A DNA stretch of 51,227 nt from an uncultured Opitutales bacterium (GTDB taxonomy: Bacteria > Verrucomicrobiota > Verrucomicrobiia > Opitutales > Intestinicryptomonadaceae), in the NCBI GenBank assembly GCA_944389175.1, contig CALXLK010000014.1:1-51227 (forward strand), in the 5' to 3' direction. The notes under the pieces were generated by a model. The model was not told the DNA's origin. It worked only from the letters and a program-made list of their open reading frames with translations, and did no database searches. Made by a program: the position numbers and the translations under genes. Shown here one piece after another: positions 15,843-25,455 of this stretch (positions within the stretch are counted from its first letter, which is position 1; each line of letters begins with the position of its first letter).

Positions 15843-18800
15843 ATGAAAATACGCACAATGTTTAAGGACGACATCGAAAGAGAAATCAACGGTGTCATCA
15901 AGGTAAACCAGAACGAAGAATCGGTCATAGAACAGGAAGTTCGCGAGTATGTCGTGACAAACGAGCTTCGCGGGCATTTTGAAAAGTTTTTCTCAAACTA
16001 CAACAAAAGCTTTTCCGCGCCTGTTGAGAATATCGGCGTCTGGATACAGGGCTTTTTCGGAAGCGGTAAGTCGCACTTTCTAAAAATGCTTTCCTACCTG
16101 CTTGAAAACAAGTCGGCAAACGGCAAAAGCACGGTGGCATATTTCAAGGATAAGTTTGCAGACAACCCGCTTGCCTTTGCCGAAATAGAGTCGGCGGCAA
16201 ACCACCCTACCGAAACGATCCTCTTCAACATAGACATTGAAAGCGGGACAAAAAAGGATACCGACTCCCTCAAAAAGACATTCCAGAAAGTGTTCTACTC
16301 TCACCGCGGTTTTTACGGTGAAAACCTCCAAACCGCAGAGCTCGAGCTTTTCCTCAGCGACGAAGGCAAATACGACGACTTCAAAAAACAGTATCAAGCC
16401 GCCACCAACCGCGAATGGGTTGCCGACCGCGCCAATTTGAAGTTCAGAAAAGATGCCGTTATAAAATGCCTCACCTCGGTTCTCGGCTGGTCGGTCGAAG
16501 CCGCACGCGAGTGGATAGGCGGGCAGGAAAGCGTAGGCAGCATTTCGGGGTTTGTTGACAAGGTCAAAAAATACCTTTCCAAAAAACCCGCCGATTTTCG
16601 TCTGTTGTTTATGATTGACGAAGTAGGGCAATATATCGGCACGGACGGTGATTTGCTTTTGAATCTGCAATCTGTAGTAGAAGAACTCGGCACAAAGTGC
16701 GGCGGGAAAGTATGGGTTGTATGCACGGGGCAATCGGCGTTGGACGACCTCGCGCTGAAAATCAGAAGCGACGAATTTTCCAAAATTCAGGCGCGCTTTT
16801 CCACACGTCTTACGCTTTCTTCCACGTCGGTCAACGAGGTCATTCAAAAGCGTCTCTTGCAGAAAAAGCCCGAAGCGGCGAAGGAACTTACCGCAACCTA
16901 CGAGGGCAACGAAAACAGCCTGCGCAATCTCTTCACTTTCAAAGACGCAAAATCGCACATTCACGGCTTCAAAAGTTCAGCCGAGTTTGTTGATATATTC
17001 CCGTTTGTACCCTATCAGTTTTCGCTTTTGCAGAAAGTTTTTACCGAAGTTCGCCAACACGGCAATTCAGGCAAACACCTTTCCGACGGGGCGCGTTCAA
17101 TGCTTTCGGGCTTTCAGGAAGCCGCCAAAAAACTGCTCGAAAAAGACCAGACAGCCATCGCGCCATTTTACAGTTTCTACGACTCCATCGACAATGTCCT
17201 TGACGACGCTATTCGCGATGCAATCCGAAAGTGCGCCGACAATGTTGGCAAAAGCAAGATAGAAGCGCAGGACGTTGACGTTTACAAGCTTCTTTACCTG
17301 ATGTACTACCTTGACGACGTTCCGTCAAACCTTGACAACATCGCAATCCTGATGGCGGACAACATCGATACCGACACCCGCGCACTCAAAGACCGCCTTC
17401 GCGGCTCGCTCGCCCGTCTGGAAAACGACAACTACATCGGTCAAGTCGGCGGCATCTACAAGTTCCTAACCAACGAAGAGCAGGACATTCAAAAGGATAT
17501 CGCAAAAACCGATGTCAGCACGACCGACGTTTCTGAGGAAATCAAAAATATATTTTTCGACGATATTTTTACGGACTCTAAAATCCGCTTTATGGAGCGC
17601 GATTTCCCGTTCAACAAAAAGTGCGACGGCTCGTTCAAGGGCGCAATGCTTTCCGACATCACGCTTGAAATCATAAGCGAGGCAACCGACCCCAACAAGC
17701 GCAATAGCCTGAGCCTAACCTCCGTTTCGTCCAACGGGTTCGCCATCATAAACCTTGCCGACGACACTGGCTACTACGACAGCTTGGAGAAATCTTTGAA
17801 GATAAAGAAATACCTCCTAAGACGCAATCGAAGCGGAGAATCGGAGATGACCCAAAAAATTCTCGCCTCGCAGCAGGAGAAGTCGCGCACGCTGCGCAGC
17901 GACGGTGTGGAACGCATAAAAACGGCGGTTCGTAAGGGCAAATTCTTCATTTTGGGCGACGCTAGTTTTACGCCTAAATCGGGATTGTCGGAAGACCAGA
18001 TTGTGCATAGCGCAATGGAACAACTCATTTCGGGCATCTACACAAAATACGACCTCATTGAAAAACACGCCAAGAGCGAAACCGATATTATCGCCTTTAA
18101 CGACTGCCTCGCAGGTTCGGAACCCAATACATACGCCATTACTGAAATGGCGGACTTTCTCTCCGACCAGCTACGTCAAAACCACACCGTAAGCGTGGTT
18201 GACCTTCAGCAGCACTTCACAAAAAAACCCTACGGCTGGACGGAGCTTGACGTTGCCCTAATTGTCGCAAGCCTGCTCAAACAACAGCGCATAACTGTAA
18301 AAAAATCGGGCACAAACCTGCACTTTGGCAATCCCGCACTTGTGAGCGCGCTTACAAAACGCGCGGAAATCGCCTCCACAACCGTCAAGTTGCGCCAAAA
18401 TATCGAGCCGCAAAAGCTGCGCAAAATGCGCGATACAATCCGCGAAATCTTCGCGCGCGACATTCCCACCGACGAAGATAACTGCGTTGCCGCCGCGCTC
18501 AATCTTTGCAAAGAGAAAACCGAAGCATTCGACAAACTCCTCTCGAACTACAATACCCGCGCATATCCCGACAAACCCGTGCTTGAAAACGCGAAAACGC
18601 TTTTACAGTCGATTTGCGAACAGGAAGGCGATAACACAGCAGTTGTAGACAAAATAAACAGCGTTGCAAATTACCTTTGCGACGCCTGCGAAGACGCACA
18701 AAAGGTTGACGAGTTTTTCAAAACCCAGCGCGAAATGTTCGATAAGGGCTTGCTTGCAATCGAAAAATACCGCGACGACCAGCCATACCTTGAAATTTCG

Positions 18801-19310
18801 CCCGAAGCTTGCGGCGCACTTGAAGCAATCCGCGAAATCACAAACACCGCAGGCAAAAGTTTCAATTATTCAAAAATCCCCGAACTGCCAAAACTCGCAG
18901 AAAAAGTCCGCAGAATCCACAGCGATATGCTTGCGGAGAAGAAAGCGCAGTTTGCCGAAGTCCTCAAAAACACGCAGACTGAGGTTGAACAAAACTGCAT
19001 CGGCAAGATTAACTGCGACGAAATCCGCGCCAAAGCCGCTGAAGGTTTTGCGCGGCTGGGCGAAAACGCGAAAAATTCGGAACGCATTGTTATGGTTTAC
19101 GCAGACATCACCCGGCTTGGCAATTTGGCGGAATCGCTTGTTTCGCAGTTGAAGGACGAGGCTCAAAAGAAGTTTGTTGCAGCCCCCAAGGCCGCCACAT
19201 TCCCCACAACGCGCCTTACAAGCGAAGCCGAAATAGACGCATATGTTGAACGCATTCGCTCCGCGCTCAAATCGCTTCTTAAAGACGCCGACGGCATAGA
19301 CATCAAATAG
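15843..19310 (+). CDS. brxC: BrxC, BREX P-loop ATPase
   Basis: A 1155-residue AAA-type ATPase (BrxC/PglY). Walker A is GFFGSGKS at residues 70-77 and a Walker B candidate is LLFMIDEVGQ near 252-261. The remaining 800 residues are helical with several predicted coiled coils. Length matches the family (about 1200). BrxC is essential for phage restriction and is thought to form the ATP-driven core that acts with PglX, BrxB and PglZ. Preceded by AAGGA 7 bases before the ATG. Intact. Confidence 0.96.
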   Translation: MKIRTMFKDDIEREINGVIKVNQNEESVIEQEVREYVVTNELRGHFEKFFSNYNKSFSAPVENIGVWIQGFFGSGKSHFLKMLSYLLENKSANGKSTVAYFKDKFADNPLAFAEIESAANHPTETILFNIDIESGTKKDTDSLKKTFQKVFYSHRGFYGENLQTAELELFLSDEGKYDDFKKQYQAATNREWVADRANLKFRKDAVIKCLTSVLGWSVEAAREWIGGQESVGSISGFVDKVKKYLSKKPADFRLLFMIDEVGQYIGTDGDLLLNLQSVVEELGTKCGGKVWVVCTGQSALDDLALKIRSDEFSKIQARFSTRLTLSSTSVNEVIQKRLLQKKPEAAKELTATYEGNENSLRNLFTFKDAKSHIHGFKSSAEFVDIFPFVPYQFSLLQKVFTEVRQHGNSGKHLSDGARSMLSGFQEAAKKLLEKDQTAIAPFYSFYDSIDNVLDDAIRDAIRKCADNVGKSKIEAQDVDVYKLLYLMYYLDDVPSNLDNIAILMADNIDTDTRALKDRLRGSLARLENDNYIGQVGGIYKFLTNEEQDIQKDIAKTDVSTTDVSEEIKNIFFDDIFTDSKIRFMERDFPFNKKCDGSFKGAMLSDITLEIISEATDPNKRNSLSLTSVSSNGFAIINLADDTGYYDSLEKSLKIKKYLLRRNRSGESEMTQKILASQQEKSRTLRSDGVERIKTAVRKGKFFILGDASFTPKSGLSEDQIVHSAMEQLISGIYTKYDLIEKHAKSETDIIAFNDCLAGSEPNTYAITEMADFLSDQLRQNHTVSVVDLQQHFTKKPYGWTELDVALIVASLLKQQRITVKKSGTNLHFGNPALVSALTKRAEIASTTVKLRQNIEPQKLRKMRDTIREIFARDIPTDEDNCVAAALNLCKEKTEAFDKLLSNYNTRAYPDKPVLENAKTLLQSICEQEGDNTAVVDKINSVANYLCDACEDAQKVDEFFKTQREMFDKGLLAIEKYRDDQPYLEISPEACGALEAIREITNTAGKSFNYSKIPELPKLAEKVRRIHSDMLAEKKAQFAEVLKNTQTEVEQNCIGKINCDEIRAKAAEGFARLGENAKNSERIVMVYADITRLGNLAESLVSQLKDEAQKKFVAAPKAATFPTTRLTSEAEIDAYVERIRSALKSLLKDADGIDIK

Positions 19311-19319
19311 GCTTTTCAG

Positions 19320-22300
19320 ATGAACAAAAACGCAATCTCCAAATTTGCAGTATGGGCGCGGCGCGAACTTATCTCGCGCGTGCGCCAAAAGGCGGAACAA
19401 TACGGAATCACCGAAAGCGGTTTCGGCAACCCCGACACCGCCCCCGTCAGCGGCAGAATCTATACGCCTACAGAGAAATCGCAACGCGCAGCCCTTATCG
19501 AACGCATATCGCAACGCGGCTTTAACGCCGTTGTGGAGGAAGTTGCCTACACTTGGTTCAACCGCTTTATCGCGCTACGGTTTATGGAAGTAAACGGCTT
19601 TCTGCCAAGCTATGTCCGCGTTTTTAGCGACGAGCAAAACAACTTCCGCCCCGAAATTTTGCGCCAAGCCGCGTCAATCGAATTGGAAGGGCTTGACAAG
19701 CAAAAAGTCTTCACTTTGAAATCGGCGGGCAACGATGAAGAGCTTTTTAAATACCTGCTCATCACCCAGTGCAACGCCCTTCACGGCGTTTTGCCGTTCC
19801 TCTTTCAGAAAATAGCCGACTACACCGAACTTCTCTTCCCCGACTTCCTTTTGCGCGACGGCAGTGTAATAGACACAATGCTTGCTCAAATTCCCGAAGC
19901 CGACTGGCTCGACGGCGTGCAGATTATCGGCTGGCTCTATCAATATTACAACAGCGAGCCCAAAGACGCGGTTTTTGAAAACCTCAAAAAGAACATCAAA
20001 ATTTCAAAAACAGATATTCCCGCCGCCACCCAACTTTTCACGCCCGACTGGATTGTCCGCTATATGGTTGAAAACAGCCTCGGACGTTTCTGGCTCGAAG
20101 GGCACCCGCACGACGAAATAAGGAACAACTGGCGATACTTCCTTGACGAAGCCGCCCAATCGCCCGAAACCGCCGCCGCTCTTGCCGAAATCCGCAAACA
20201 ATACGCCGATATTTCGCCCGAAGAAATCGCCTGCATAGACCCGTGCTCGGGCAGCGGACACGTTCTGGTTTATATGTTCGAAGTTCTCATTCAAATATAT
20301 CAGTCGTGCGGATACGCCGTGCGCGACGCCGTCCGCAACATTGTTGAAAAAAACCTCTACGGGCTTGATTTAGACGAACGCGCCGCCCAGCTTTCATACT
20401 TTGCCGTAATGATGCTTGCCTGCCGATACGACAAACGCTTTCTTGCGCGCAACATTCAGCCGCACATCTACCCAATCCGCGAAAGCAACAATGTAGACCC
20501 CCATCTTGTGGAATTTTTCGCAAACGGGAACGAAGAATTAAAATCGGCAATAAATACAATTCTTGCGGAAATGACCGACGCAAAGGAATACGGCTCGCTC
20601 ATAAAAATTTCCGTAAAAGACTTTGCGCCGCTCTATGTAAGATTTGCGGAAATAGAAAACGGCGGCGAATTGAACCGCGACTCCGCACTTGAAATCCTCC
20701 TGCCGATAGTCCGCTGCGCCGAACTGCTCTCGCGCCAATACGACACCGTTGTAACCAACCCGCCATATATGGGAGGCAGCGGTATGGATAAAACCCTTTC
20801 CGACTTCGTAAAGAAAAACTATCCCGACTCAAAAGCCGATTTATTTGCCTGTTTTATTGAGCGTTGCGGAACACTTGCCAACGGACGCGGATTTTTCGGA
20901 ATGATAACGCAACAAGCGTGGATGTTCCTTTCAAGCTACGAAAACCTGCGCAAAAAATTGTCCTTACAGGAAACCGTAAACATGGCTCACCTCGGAGCGC
21001 GCGCCTTTGACGAAATCGGTGGCGAGGTTGTGCAAACTACGGCGTTCGTAAAAAGACAAACAAAGGTTTCTGGCTATAAAGGAACGTATGTCCGCCTTAT
21101 CGGAATAAACGGCGAACAGGAAAAAGCAGAAAGCTTCCTCTCTGGTCAAAACCGCTACGAATCCGACTCCGACAACTTCGCAAAAATCCCAGGCTCACCC
21201 GTTGCGTATTGGGTTAGCGAGAAGTTTATTTCGATATTTAGTTCGGATTCTGTTAGGAAATTTGCTTTTGCAGGAATTGGAATGCGTACTGGAAATAATG
21301 AAAAATTTTTACGACTCTGGTACGAAGTTTCTATTGATCAAGTAATATTTGGATGCAGGAGTAAAGAAGAACAAATTTTTTCGCGAAGAAGATGGACTCC
21401 ATATAATAAAGGTGGTTATTTTAGAAAATGGTATGGGAATAACGAATACCTCGTAAATTGGTTGAATGACGGAGAAGAAATAAAAGAAGCAACAAGAAAG
21501 GCATATCCAAACATAGGAGAAAATCTAGGGTGGAAAATTAGCAATGAAAAATATTACTATAAGCCAGGAATTACTTGGTCTGGGGTTACATCAGGCGATT
21601 TCAGTTGCAGACAGTACTCAAATGGGTTCATTTTTGACTCAGGAGCAAATGGATTATTTCCTGAATGCGAAAATGACTTATTTACATTTACGGGATATTT
21701 AAACTCTAAGTTGGTTAACAGAATATTAAAAATACTAAATCCAACAATCAATACTGGATCGGGCACAATAAACCAAATCCCGATTTCTACAAATGTATTT
21801 GAAAATAGGATAAAAATAAATCCATTAGCCCAATCCAACATTTCCATTTCGCGCGAAGATTGGGACGCGTTTGAGACTTCTTGGGATTTCAAACGTCACC
21901 CGCTTATTCGCAAGGTTGACACCATTGAAGAGGCGTTCCTTGCTTGGGAAAAAGAATGCGCCGAGCGTTTCCGTCAATTAAAGGCTAACGAGGAAGAGCT
22001 TAACAGAATATTCATTGAAATCTACGACTTGCAAGACGAGCTCACGCCCGACGTTGAAGACAAAGACGTGACAGTCCGCAAGGCGGATTTGGAGCGCGAC
22101 ATAAAAAGTTTCATCTCCTATGCCGTAGGTTGTATGTTCGGCAGGTATTCTCTCGATGCCGACGGCTTGGCGTTCGCGGGCGGCGAGTGGGACGAAAGCA
22201 AATACAAAACATTCCCCGCCGACAAAGACGCAATCATTCCCGTTTGCGACAGGGAATATTTTGAAGACGACATTGTAGCGCGTTTTGCGGACTTTGTAAA

Positions 22301-22802
22301 AGCCGTCTACGGCGCGGAGAATCTCGAAAAGAACCTGAAATTCATCTCGCGGGCGTTGGGCGGAAAAGAGGAAAACCCGCGCAAGGTAATCCGCGAATAT
22401 TTCATAAAAGACTTTTTTGCCGACCACTGCAAAATCTACCAGAAACGCCCAATCTACTGGCTGTTCGACTCGGGCAGAAAAAACGCCTTCAAGGCTCTTG
22501 TCTACATTCACCGCTACAAGCCCGATACCATTGCGCGGCTTAGAACGGGCTATCTGCACGAGGTTCAGGCAAAATATGCCGCCGATGCCGAGAGCCTTGA
22601 AAAGGCGTTAACTGCGGGTACTGGCGGCAACCAAACGCAAATGAAAAAGGAACTTTCCGCCCTGAAATCAAAGCAGGAGGAAATGCACGTCTTTGAAGAA
22701 AAAATCCACCACTATGCCGACATCCGCATATCAATAGACTTGGACGACGGCGTAAAGCACAACTACGCGCTATTTGCCGATGTTCTTGCCAAGCTCAAAT
22801 AA
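19320..22802 (+). CDS. pglX: PglX, BREX adenine-specific DNA methyltransferase
   Basis: A 1160-residue N6-adenine methyltransferase that marks host DNA at a non-palindromic site and gives BREX its specificity. SAM-binding motif I is DPCSGSGH near residue 306, and catalytic motif IV is NPPYMGG near 479. Bases 21226-21840 (residues about 635-840) are clearly more AT-rich than the flanks and use different codons (ata, aaa, aat, tta). This covers the expected target-recognition region, suggesting that the specificity module was exchanged. The frame is intact, so the enzyme should be active. Its stop is 8 bases before pglZ. Confidence 0.96.
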   Translation: MNKNAISKFAVWARRELISRVRQKAEQYGITESGFGNPDTAPVSGRIYTPTEKSQRAALIERISQRGFNAVVEEVAYTWFNRFIALRFMEVNGFLPSYVRVFSDEQNNFRPEILRQAASIELEGLDKQKVFTLKSAGNDEELFKYLLITQCNALHGVLPFLFQKIADYTELLFPDFLLRDGSVIDTMLAQIPEADWLDGVQIIGWLYQYYNSEPKDAVFENLKKNIKISKTDIPAATQLFTPDWIVRYMVENSLGRFWLEGHPHDEIRNNWRYFLDEAAQSPETAAALAEIRKQYADISPEEIACIDPCSGSGHVLVYMFEVLIQIYQSCGYAVRDAVRNIVEKNLYGLDLDERAAQLSYFAVMMLACRYDKRFLARNIQPHIYPIRESNNVDPHLVEFFANGNEELKSAINTILAEMTDAKEYGSLIKISVKDFAPLYVRFAEIENGGELNRDSALEILLPIVRCAELLSRQYDTVVTNPPYMGGSGMDKTLSDFVKKNYPDSKADLFACFIERCGTLANGRGFFGMITQQAWMFLSSYENLRKKLSLQETVNMAHLGARAFDEIGGEVVQTTAFVKRQTKVSGYKGTYVRLIGINGEQEKAESFLSGQNRYESDSDNFAKIPGSPVAYWVSEKFISIFSSDSVRKFAFAGIGMRTGNNEKFLRLWYEVSIDQVIFGCRSKEEQIFSRRRWTPYNKGGYFRKWYGNNEYLVNWLNDGEEIKEATRKAYPNIGENLGWKISNEKYYYKPGITWSGVTSGDFSCRQYSNGFIFDSGANGLFPECENDLFTFTGYLNSKLVNRILKILNPTINTGSGTINQIPISTNVFENRIKINPLAQSNISISREDWDAFETSWDFKRHPLIRKVDTIEEAFLAWEKECAERFRQLKANEEELNRIFIEIYDLQDELTPDVEDKDVTVRKADLERDIKSFISYAVGCMFGRYSLDADGLAFAGGEWDESKYKTFPADKDAIIPVCDREYFEDDIVARFADFVKAVYGAENLEKNLKFISRALGGKEENPRKVIREYFIKDFFADHCKIYQKRPIYWLFDSGRKNAFKALVYIHRYKPDTIARLRTGYLHEVQAKYAADAESLEKALTAGTGGNQTQMKKELSALKSKQEEMHVFEEKIHHYADIRISIDLDDGVKHNYALFADVLAKLK

Positions 22803-22809
22803 AAAACCG

Positions 22810-25437
22810 ATGGACACCGAAAAAATATTAAAAGAGCTAAATTCGCGTTTTGCTGCCCCGCTGCCCGACTATTACAAGCGCAGAATAGTTTTCTGGAAAG
22901 ACCCCAACCGCGAATTCGCCGAAGAGGTCGAAAGCGGCGCGTTTGCAAACCTTGCCGACGCCGAATTCATAACGCTTACCTCACACAACGCATTTTTTGT
23001 AAAAAAGCGCGTCTGCTTTGACGAAAAGCTGAAAAATTTCCTAATATACGTTCCCGAAAAGTTCGCCGAAGAGGAGGACAACTGGCTTTTAAATGTAGAG
23101 CTTTACAGCGAATCTTTCTGTGCCGACAAGGTTTCCATCTGGCTAAACGAAATGGATATGCAAGCCACGCCCGACTTGCCCCAAAAGCGCGAAGTAATAG
23201 AACGCCACAGGTCGTTTTTTAAGTCTGCCGAAAGGCGCAAAAAAGTGCGCGAATTTGCGGGCGGCGTAGACAAAAAAATCGCGCATTTGCGGCTTGCAAT
23301 GCTTGCGGTTGCAAGCGGCGCAAAGGTATCTGATTTAAAAACCGTAATCCGCGCGGTATTGGCTTGCGGCGTAGAATCTGCCAAAGAAAACAAAGCATTT
23401 ACGGTTTTCAAGAAATTCGGGATTGCCGATTTCTTCAAGGAATTTCTTCTGCGCTACACTGGTTTTGTTTGGGGCGACGGGCAGGATAACGCCTTGCAAA
23501 ATCTCATGTGCCATCTTGCGCTTTCCGCCTCGGTTGACGAATTCGGCGGCAGCGTGCTTTCGGGCTTGGAGGAGCACATTTGCCAAAATCCCCAAAATGC
23601 GGCGTTCTGCCGTGAGCTACTTTCCGACTGGCTTCATACTGACTCGGCAAGTTTCGCCAAGTGCATGGAGGCTGTCGAAAGAAAGCTTCAAATAATTGTC
23701 CGCTTTGAAAAAGCAGCCCCCGCCGATATTGCCGATTCAACATTCTTCCCATGCGTTGACGACGCCATTATTTCGCACACGTTTTCGGAACTTGAAAGCG
23801 GCGTTTTTGACATTCTAAAAATCCGCTCAATAATGGACATTCGCAAGGGCAAATTTTGGTGGGGCAAGTGCGCGGTATTGTATTCGGCAATTTCAACCTA
23901 TCTTGATATGTTGGAGTTCCGCCGCGTCCGCGAGTCAGGCTTCCATCTGACAAACCCCGCCGATATCTGCCAAGCCTACGCAAAAGACTACTACAAGATG
24001 GATATTCTCTACCGCAAATTCTGCGTAGCCTATGCCGAGTGCGAAAATTCCGAGCGATTCGAATCTTTGGGCGACAAACTAAAAAGCGTCTTGCGAGACA
24101 AAGCCCAAGCCCTCTACACAAACTGGTTTTTGGCGGAGCTTTCCGCCAACTGGACAACCGCCTGCGAAAACGTGTTGAAAGCATCGGGCAGAATAGACAA
24201 CGTTTTGCAGCAGGACAATTTTTACGAAGAATTTGTCAGAAGCGACAAGCGCACGTTTGTGATAATTTCCGACGCGTTCCGCTACGAACTTGCCGTGCAG
24301 CTAAGAGAGGAACTGTTGCAGGCGCACACCGCCAAGGCTGTGTTAAAGCCAATGCAGGCGATTTTCCCGACGGAAACAAAATTCGGAATGGCGGCGTTAT
24401 TGCCGCACAAAGAATTGTCGGTTGAGTGCACGCCCGACGGGCTGAAAGTGCTTGCCGACGGAAAGTCTACCGAAAGCGGAAATCGCGAGGCAATCCTGAA
24501 AGCCGCCAACCCCCAAAGCATTGCTGTAAAGGCGGAAACCCTGCTTGGTATGGTAAGAAAAGACGCCGTAGACCTTGTACGCGGGCAGGAGGTAATCTAC
24601 ATTTACCACAACGTGGTTGACAAGAGCGGACACTCCGAAACCGACGTATTCGCCGCCTGTGAAAATGCAATAGAGCAGATTAAACGCATAGTCCGCAAAA
24701 TCAAAAACGAACTAAGCGGCGTCCGCATTGTAATCACCGCCGACCACGGCTTTTTATACACGCAAAGCGAGCTTGCCGAAAGCGACAAAGTGGCGAAATC
24801 AATATCCAAAGTCCAAACAGTAGAATCTTCCGACAGATACATTATCGCGGAAAAATCGGCGGCTGACGATATGCTGATGTCGGTAAAATTTACGCCCGCG
24901 CCCGACGAGTTCAACGCCTTTACTCCGCGCGAAAACATAAGAATTAGCCGTAGGGGCGGCGTATCGAAGTTTATCCACGGCGGCGCAAGTTTGCAGGAAA
25001 TGATAATCCCCGTTCTCGAATTCAACAGCGTTCGCGAAGACTCCGCGACGTTCAAAAGCAATAGGGAAAAATACGATTCGCGCCCCGTTGAAATCCGCCT
25101 AATTGCCGACGACAAACGGACATCGAACCGCATCTTCGCGCTGAAATTCTACCAGACCGACGCCGTTGGCGAAAACAGGTCGGCGGCAAAATACAGGCTC
25201 TATTTTACCGACGAATCGGGCGCGCTAATCAGCGACATTCAGACGGTAATCGCCGACAAAAAGGATTCGGACGCGAACGCCAGAACCTTCACGCGAACGT
25301 TCAACTTAAAGTCGGGGCAATACAATTCAAGAAACGCGTATTTCCTCGTGATAGAAGATGAGAACAAGATTGTCCCGCCCGCAAAAGAACCCTTCATAAT
25401 AGACATAGCATTCACCGACGACGGCTTCGACCTTTAA
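22810..25437 (+). CDS. pglZ: PglZ, BREX alkaline-phosphatase-superfamily protein (type A)
   Basis: 875 residues. The PglZ domain carries VIISDAFRYE (metal-ligand Asp near 486) and ITADHGFLY (near 642-650), with YHNVVDKSGHSE between them. The N-terminal half (ILKELNSRF, YYKRRIVFWKDPNREFAEEV) is typical of type 1 BREX PglZ. I start at the ATG at 22810, which matches family N-termini; the frame is open 12 codons upstream inside pglX. PglZ proteins are needed for both methylation and restriction; nuclease or phosphatase activity is likely but substrate is unknown. Confidence 0.95.
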   Translation: MDTEKILKELNSRFAAPLPDYYKRRIVFWKDPNREFAEEVESGAFANLADAEFITLTSHNAFFVKKRVCFDEKLKNFLIYVPEKFAEEEDNWLLNVELYSESFCADKVSIWLNEMDMQATPDLPQKREVIERHRSFFKSAERRKKVREFAGGVDKKIAHLRLAMLAVASGAKVSDLKTVIRAVLACGVESAKENKAFTVFKKFGIADFFKEFLLRYTGFVWGDGQDNALQNLMCHLALSASVDEFGGSVLSGLEEHICQNPQNAAFCRELLSDWLHTDSASFAKCMEAVERKLQIIVRFEKAAPADIADSTFFPCVDDAIISHTFSELESGVFDILKIRSIMDIRKGKFWWGKCAVLYSAISTYLDMLEFRRVRESGFHLTNPADICQAYAKDYYKMDILYRKFCVAYAECENSERFESLGDKLKSVLRDKAQALYTNWFLAELSANWTTACENVLKASGRIDNVLQQDNFYEEFVRSDKRTFVIISDAFRYELAVQLREELLQAHTAKAVLKPMQAIFPTETKFGMAALLPHKELSVECTPDGLKVLADGKSTESGNREAILKAANPQSIAVKAETLLGMVRKDAVDLVRGQEVIYIYHNVVDKSGHSETDVFAACENAIEQIKRIVRKIKNELSGVRIVITADHGFLYTQSELAESDKVAKSISKVQTVESSDRYIIAEKSAADDMLMSVKFTPAPDEFNAFTPRENIRISRRGGVSKFIHGGASLQEMIIPVLEFNSVREDSATFKSNREKYDSRPVEIRLIADDKRTSNRIFALKFYQTDAVGENRSAAKYRLYFTDESGALISDIQTVIADKKDSDANARTFTRTFNLKSGQYNSRNAYFLVIEDENKIVPPAKEPFIIDIAFTDDGFDL

Positions 25438-25455
25438 CCAAAAGCATAAACTAAC

